This document shows positions 58,152 to 64,000 of a stretch of 64,000 bases of DNA, piece after piece. Each line of letters opens with the position of its first letter. Position 1 is the first letter of the stretch. Source of the stretch: Microplitis mediator (taxonomy: Eukaryota; Arthropoda; Insecta; Hymenoptera; Braconidae); NCBI RefSeq assembly GCF_029852145.1, contig NC_079974.1, positions 6,432,348-6,496,347 of the forward strand, read 5' to 3'. Below the pieces are notes generated by a model that was given only the letters and a program-made list of their open reading frames with translations, did not search any database and was not told the origin of the DNA. The position numbers and the translations under genes are program-made.

Positions 58152-58897
58152 TAGGGTGGGTTGAAAAAAAACTTTTTCTGCCCTCCGGCCGGAAAGTGGC
58201 AACTTTCGGGCCGCTGCCCTAAACGAAGTTGCAACTTTCCGGCGTCGTCGAGCAGAAAAATAGTATACGCACCTTGGCCAGTAAAAAAGAAAGCCTCAGA
58301 CCACATGTTTGTCAGCCTCGGCTTCGCCTCGGCCAACAATTACATGTGCTCTGAGACTTTTCTTATTTTACTGGCCTAGGTATGTAATATACTATTTTCT
58401 TGTTTTTCTTAGCATGGGGGTAGAATTTGTACCTTATAGAAAAAAAAAATTTTTTTACTCAACATTTTGAGGTGGCCCAATCGTTCTTAAAATAAATAAT
58501 TGATCAAACGGGGTGGTCCCAACGAAAAAAATTACATGGTGTTCTAGAATCTGTAGGGTGTCCCCTTGAAAGCTAATTGAAAGTCAGGAGTTGAAAAAAT
58601 TTTTTTCCTATTATTTTTGTAGTTTTAGTAAAAAATTAAAAAATCAAAAGCATTTTCTTATGAATTAAAATGAAAGTGAAGTAAAAAAAATCACATTCGA
58701 CAATTATTAGATGTTTTCCACGATTTTGGACAACAAAAAAATTTTTTCGTTGGAACTACCCCGTTTAATCAATTATTTTTTCAAAAAACGAGTGGGCCAC
58801 CTCAAAATGTTGAATAAAAAAATTTTTTTTTTATAAGGTACAATTTCTACCCCCATGCTAAGAAAAACAAAAAAAAAGTTTTTTTCAACCCACCCTA
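58152..58897. mobile_element. hAT-type MITE with 8 bp target duplication CTGTACGT
   Basis: 746 bp, termini TAGGGTGGGTTGAAAAAAA and its complement. CTGTACGT flanks it at 58144-58151 and 58898-58905. TAGGG fits the hAT terminal pattern and the 8 bp duplication fits hAT. Inside are two further inverted pairs: about 58274-58376 (GGCCAGTAAAAAAG with CTTATTTTACTGGCC) and 58402-58540 with 58738-58867. No transposase; it would depend on one supplied elsewhere. Confidence 0.9.
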
Positions 58898-58986
58898 CTG
58901 TACGTATCATTAGAGTACGACTGATATACTGTATATATATTTATCATTTAAAGACGCCGTAGAGTATATATTATATACCTATATAT

Positions 58987-60009
58987 TGTTGTGTATTCGC
59001 GTACTCGCGACTACCTTTGAGACGACTGGGTTATTCCCAGCGCCCTCATACTTTAAAATAAAATTGTAAACCCGACGCGGGAAAAAGCCGATAATTTAAA
59101 CAACTACAATAAGATTAGGTTTAAAGTAAAAGGTATATAAAAGTTTATGGTCAATGAGAGAAAATAGAAATAGAAAATATTAAAATAGAAATAGAAATAT
59201 TAAAATAGAAAATACTCTTAGTAAAAGGTATTTGTTTGATAATTTTTTTTTATGAAAGTTCGAACAATAGGATTAAGTAAAATATTTGTAAATAAGAAAT
59301 AGAATTGTAGAATTAAAATAAGTATGAAAAGATATTATAAAAACCCAAAACAGATGGAAACTGTTGGGGCTTTCCCAAGTACTTATAGTCTAGACCGTAA
59401 TGTAAATCTTATCGTAAAAAAGGTCGAGACTCGGAGATGAGTGTCAAAGGTGTTGGCGTGCAGGTAACTGAAACGTCTGCAAACCAAATTTGTGGCACTC
59501 CGAGTGCAGATGCACCAAAAGGACTCAAGGCGAGTCCAGCTGAAATGGAGGAGTCACATGCTTCCCCCACTCGACCAGTCCTCCCACGCGGGACACCTTC
59601 GCCACTCATCTCAAACGTGGGACACCAAAAATCATGTATCAATATTCTCTTCGAGCTTCGAAGACAAGCAGCTTGTAATTTTTCTTGTGTTAAAAATAAA
59701 TTTGCTATAAGTTTCGAATAGAGACCTCGTGTTTTAGTTCACAATCCTACTAGTTTAAATTAAAGAATCGATTCAATTTCGACAATTTAATTATTACTTA
59801 AAATCAAGTTCAAGTGTAACTTTAAATATTATAAAATATTATGATAAAGAATAGTGATTGAAACAACTTAACTCTCAACTCAATTTAAATTCAATTCAAA
59901 CTAAACTTTCAATTTTGATTTTACGCGCGGTTTTCAATTTAGCGAGTAGAACGCTACCACGTTCTCAAACGGGCGAATTTCGAACCTCCGAGATTTTAGA
60001 CATATTACA
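58987..60009 (+). repeat. Probable 5' LTR of another retroelement
   Basis: Ends GACATATTACA one base before a Leu-type primer site. The start is probably TGTTGTGTATTCGCG after a TA-rich flank. GGTATATAAAAG near 59133 could be a TATA box and AAAAATAAATTTG near 59693 a polyadenylation region. No second copy is present, so the left boundary is not proved. Confidence 0.6.
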
Positions 60010-60010
60010 G

Positions 60011-60033
60011 TGGTGACAGTGCGGTGGGATTCG
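60011..60033 (+). promoter_or_regulatory. Primer binding site, tRNA-Leu-like
   Basis: Begins TGGTGACAGTGCGGTGGGAT. Apart from one extra base it is complementary to the 3' end of a Leu tRNA (AATCCCACCGC-TGTCA plus CCA). It lies one base after an LTR end of CA form. Confidence 0.6.
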
Positions 60034-61113
60034 CCGACTCGCGTGTGAAAATTTAAACGAACTCATATTTAAATAAAATCATCTGAAAAGTTTAAGTGAT
60101 CCGCATCATTAACATTCTATAAATTTTAAGTAAACTATATACTTTTTTTTTTTTTTTTTTTTTCTTCTCGTGGTGAAGTTTTTTTTTCGGATTGGTGTAA
60201 AATCTGTGTCTTAAAACAAATACAAAAATTCTTTATGGTGAACTTTGTGTAATAACTCAAATAATCAAAAGCTCCTCTCTATCTTGGGTTTTAAAGCGGT
60301 TTCCCTAAGATCGTCGGGTAGATACCGGAGACGGGTGGTTGCAGTGGCCGCTAAAGTAAAATCCCCTCAACCACGTGCTTTATTAAATCAAATCATCACA
60401 AGCAGCTACAGTATCATCTGGCAACGGACAAGTCAACGACAAACAGCAGAGATCTTCATTCAAGGAACGAGTCAACGGCGAACAACAGCGATCCCCTCGC
60501 AAAGAACGAGTCAACGACGGCAACAGCGATCTTCACTCACGGAAAATCAACATCACAAATCATCATCATAGTAATAATTTATTGAAATAGACTTTGCAGT
60601 TATTGTAAGTTATCAATTACCATTATTTTCTCTCATTAAGTGACCATACAGCTTGAAATAATTTTATTGTCTGAACCTTTTTGTATGCGTATTTTGCGTA
60701 ATTAATTTAATTCATAAGAGGTAATCCGAAACGAAAATGCGCCCCCAAACGAATAAAATGTCGCGTCATGTACGTAACAAAGCTCAACGTACAATATATA
60801 ACAAACCCCAAGTAATAAAATTATAAATTCAAAGCGTTCTCGAAATAAAATAGAAAATAGTAGTGGAGTGTTTGTTATCGAACCAACACTTATAGAACCC
60901 ACCTCGGGACACCCCTCTATAAATTCAATGGAAATGGTTCCAATATTGTCTCATAATGTCCCACCTATAATTAATGTCCCCGAATCCGCTTCCTCTATCT
61001 GCAGTAATGACACCGGAAATTTAGAAAATAATAAATCGTTTACTGAGTCTTCTTCTTATTTATCTTTGAAATTAGCCACTGACTTAGTCCCTAAATATAC
61101 CGATACACGCTAA
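60034..61113 (+). pseudogene. Leader and decayed 5' gag region of the LTR element
   Basis: A T-run near 60150 and a frame with degenerate RTSQRQ/RTSQRR repeats (60420-60545) lie in the leader. From about 60737 a frame reads MRPQTNKMSRHVRNKAQRTI, stops, and continues in another frame (60868-61113) with a Ser/Pro-rich stretch, EPTSGHPSINSMEMVPIL. This may be the gag N-terminus, cut off at 61113. No capsid or knuckle motif is present, so the call is weak. Confidence 0.4.
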
Positions 61114-62125
61114 TACAATCACACTGATGGGTATAATAAATATTCACATCGAATGGTTTATAGATTTAGCGTATAGTTAGTAATATTATATAGTGTAGTT
61201 TGAATGTACATACAGTTTGTTATTGTTGACAATTACATGTGATTGCATTTTTTGGTTAAACTAAAAATAAATTTAAAAAATGCCTTTTAATTAAGTATTT
61301 AAAAAAATCTAATGCTTTCTTAAATAAAAAATAAAAATACAGTGTAATTTATTTCTTTAATCACTATGCACTTCGTGTCATGTATAGTCGGTAATAGAGA
61401 ACTGGGGATTATCAATTTATAAATGAGCGAACTTGCCTTACAAGATTAAACTAAACCTAGGTACTTAGCCTAATCTCAATGTTCGGTGTAGAGGCTCTTG
61501 ATGGTCGTGAACTGGCGTGGTTGATCCTCCGAAATCTCCTCATTGGATCCGTGGTTGACCTGGTGCTGCTACTCTTATATTTAATTATAGGAGCGTGGAC
61601 TGAGTTAGGCGAATTCACTCAACACTGGTTCAGTTTATAGTTTGGATAATTATTTATTTAACTAATAATTATCAAACTAGCCACACACAAACACACTGGT
61701 ACAATACTGATGATCACACAACTAACTGCGTGTGATATCAATGTTACTGTGACTAACTGCACAGGGCTTACTACCCAAATTACTCCAAATGATCGGATAT
61801 TTCACCGGTACTAGTATAACACTAACTGGTTATTGTAATTATTAACTAAGTGTAATAATTACACGGGCTAATTGGCCTGGTTAACTAACTGTAACCAACT
61901 ATAACGTCAATTAACTCTGACTATAACGCGGTGGCAGCAAAGGCTGGTAATACAAAAAGCTACTGCACTGTTAACTGCGAGCAGGAAAAAAGCCAAAAAA
62001 GCATCGGGTACTGGTTGCACGTGCTTATATAGGCGGCAACGCCATATTGGAGCACGTGACAATCACTACCCGAGTTCAAACGGCGGCGTACGATCCCACA
62101 TCGTAACAGTATCTATTAAACTTTT
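61114..62125. other. Unassigned sequence up to the assembly gap
   Basis: AT-rich, then from about 61560 a stretch rich in short repeats of TAACTGG and TAACTAACTG. No reading frame with a domain and no LTR terminus could be fixed. Confidence 0.35.
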
Positions 62126-62225
62126 NNNNNNNNNNNNNNNNNNNNNNNNNNNNNNNNNNNNNNNNNNNNNNNNNNNNNNNNNNNNNNNNNNNNNNNNNNN
62201 NNNNNNNNNNNNNNNNNNNNNNNNN
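62126..62225. other. Assembly gap, 100 N
   Basis: Exactly 100 undetermined bases, the usual placeholder for a gap of unknown size. Statements about continuity between the two sides are unsafe. Confidence 0.99.
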
Positions 62226-64000
62226 TGGCCCATCAAGCGCGCAACAAACTCTACGTTGGGTTAACTCTCCAACGTGGATTGTAACTGAGTTCAAGACGAT
62301 ACTGAACCAGGAAGTGCTCCCCACAACCGGCCCTTCTCGGATGAGAGCTACCCACTAGCTGGACGGAGCACCGAGATTCCGAACGATGACGACCTTGGCG
62401 AACAACGGACTGCATTCAGGTGGACGGAGAAATTACGAGCCGATCTCCTGATGTGCTATAATAACAGTGAACCGGAGCAGAGGGGCTATATGGCTAAGAT
62501 GCATGCTCTCTGGAGCGATATGCATCCTAACCATAGCCACTTTTCACGACAACATCTGCGTGATTACGCCTCTCATCTCCGGTGAACACGACGATCACTG
62601 TTATCTAACAGACGAGTATCTCACCGTCTGTCTTTTCCAGCACAGCTACATCAGGAGAGACGCCGTTGTTCCGAAGACGCCGAGAATGATTTTGATACAC
62701 GGCAAGTATGTATCTCTAAGAAGATACACTACCCAAAACATCTACTTGACACGGAAAACCACGAGCTATCGACTCGAATTCAGGAGGATTCTACTTTACT
62801 CACCATCAATCAAGCTGTCTATGATGCTGCTTCCTTCCTCTTACCTCCGGCAAGAAATAATACTTCTTCTCCTGAGGCTAAGATGAGAGGTCGCATTGGG
62901 CAGCTTTCACTGAAGATTGATGATCTCCGGAAACATGTCTCCCGCATTCAGTGTGTGATTGAGTACGTAAACGCTCGTAGAGCGTTTACGCCTCAGGTCC
63001 GCCGCATTGCGGCAGGACTACGATATCAACATCACACACTAAATAAAGAGAATCTTCTTAACATCAAAGAAGGTTCCCTTAACAGGTTGCGGGCTCTGGT
63101 GACTGCTAAAAAGTTACTAGAAAAAAAGCTGAAGCGGCTTACCGATAACTCTTTGTTTCGGTTAAGTCCTTCACGCTTTCTGACACCTAAGACATTTGTT
63201 TCTGGCGATTCCCCATCTATCGAGCGAGTAGAAGCTTTCTGGTCCAAGTTGTATGGTGATCAACCGAACGTGAATCGTAACACTCCAGCTCTCAACGACT
63301 TCGAAGCATTTTGTTGACAACATCAAAACGACAATGCTGATGAAGAGAGCTCTGAAGTCAGCGTAAAAGAAGTTCGTTGAGCACTGAATAATGGTAAGAA
63401 CTGGCTGCTCCGGGTCCGGATGGCATTAACTTATTTTGGTGGAAGAAACTATCTTCTACCCATAGTCATCTGGCCCGGATATTTACATTGTTCATCAGAG
63501 GCAACGAACCTATTCCGTGCTGGCTTGTAGAAGGGCGAACCGTGCTCATCCCTAAGAGAAGTGAGTTGTCTGACCCGAAAAACTACAGGTCTATCACCTG
63601 TTTGAATGCAGTTTATAAGATTTTCACCAAAATCTTGAATAATCGCATTCTACAGGAGATAGATCCTGTATGGCAGCAGATATACGAACATCGTGGCAGT
63701 AAAAGAGGCCTGTCAGGTTGCAAAGAGAATCTGTTAGTGGATCGTTGTGTCATCCAAGACGTGATCTACTATCAGCGCAACCTGTCAATGGCCTGGATTG
63801 ACTACCGTAAGGCATTTGACTCAACATCTAATGAGCTCATTCCCTTTTTGCTCAAATGCCTTGGGGTCAATCGCGATACAGTGAGATGTATTCAGCGTAC
63901 GATGCAACTTTGGCGAACACGGTTCCACATTTCATGTGGCAACGACAAAAGTGTGACCGAAGTTGTACAGTACAAACGAGGTGTCTTCCAGGGATATTCC
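62226..64000 (+). pseudogene. R4/Dong-like non-LTR retrotransposon ORF, decayed and cut by the window end
   Basis: In one frame from about 62420 the sequence reads AFRWTEKLRADLLMCYNNSE, EQRGYMAKMHALWSDMHPNH and FSRQHLRDYASHLR, then a TGA near 62581, then on through MRGRIGQLSLKIDDL (62883). TGA codons near 63315 and 63378 and a one-base loss near 63406 follow. The RT domain continues with APGPDGINLFWWKKL, TVLIPKRSELSDPKNYRSIT, SGCKENLLVDRCVIQDVIYY, MAWIDYRKAFDS and YKRGVFQGYS, where the window ends. These match the R4/Dong group, elements with a restriction-like endonuclease. The catalytic YADD box lies beyond the window. Several disabling changes make this copy inactive. Confidence 0.8.

Overview
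The window looks like a slice of an AT-rich insect nuclear genome. The evidence is spliceosomal introns, a P-family transposase, Ty3/Gypsy-type LTR elements primed by tRNA-Leu or tRNA-Lys, R2- and R4-clade non-LTR retrotransposons, hAT-type MITEs and long (TA)n tracts. A parasitoid-wasp-like hymenopteran is my guess, but nothing here proves the order. I recognise no ordinary single-copy host gene; nearly everything attributable is mobile DNA or its debris.

Layout. 1-3347: unassigned sequence with two minisatellites and a direct repeat pair. 3348-14792: mobile elements stacked in (TA)n tracts. These are a full-length but broken Gypsy element on the minus strand (3416-10002, LTRs differing at 4 of 257 positions), a solo LTR (10035-10894), an unclassified repeat, a 1.03 kb near-perfect foldback (12861-13888) and another solo LTR (13972-14721). 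14793-33142: a large minus-strand LTR element with both LTRs, a tRNA-Lys primer site and three nested LTR-like insertions with exact target duplications. It also holds an insertion carrying a broken FEN1/PIN-like gene and an inverted copy of its own LTR-leader junction. 33277-47656: a second element of the same family on the plus strand, head-to-head with the first across a 134 bp (TA)n tract. Its leader carries a nested TG..TA element, a dead R2-clade retrotransposon and a (TACG)n repeat.

The paired elements (14793-33142 and 33277-47656) form an internally deleted family. A gag frame ends on a conserved A-AAA-AAC slippery heptamer and passes in the -1 frame to a protease-like region. Most of pol is missing, and that frame is joined to the integrase C-terminal tail. 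A third ORF with three zinc-knuckle-like motifs follows, behind a conserved splice-acceptor-like site. ORF3 is open and well conserved in both copies although the copies have diverged elsewhere.

47657-56100: unassigned sequence into which a complete P element (50299-55486) has inserted. It has perfect 31 bp terminal inverted repeats, an exact 8 bp target duplication, subterminal inverted repeats and a four-exon transposase gene that reads open for 915 codons, with a THAP domain and candidate DDE residues. This is the strongest single observation. 56100-64000: MITE-like hairpins, a hAT-type MITE with an exact 8 bp duplication, the 5' end of another LTR element, a 100 bp assembly gap, and a decayed R4/Dong-like retrotransposon that runs off the window end.
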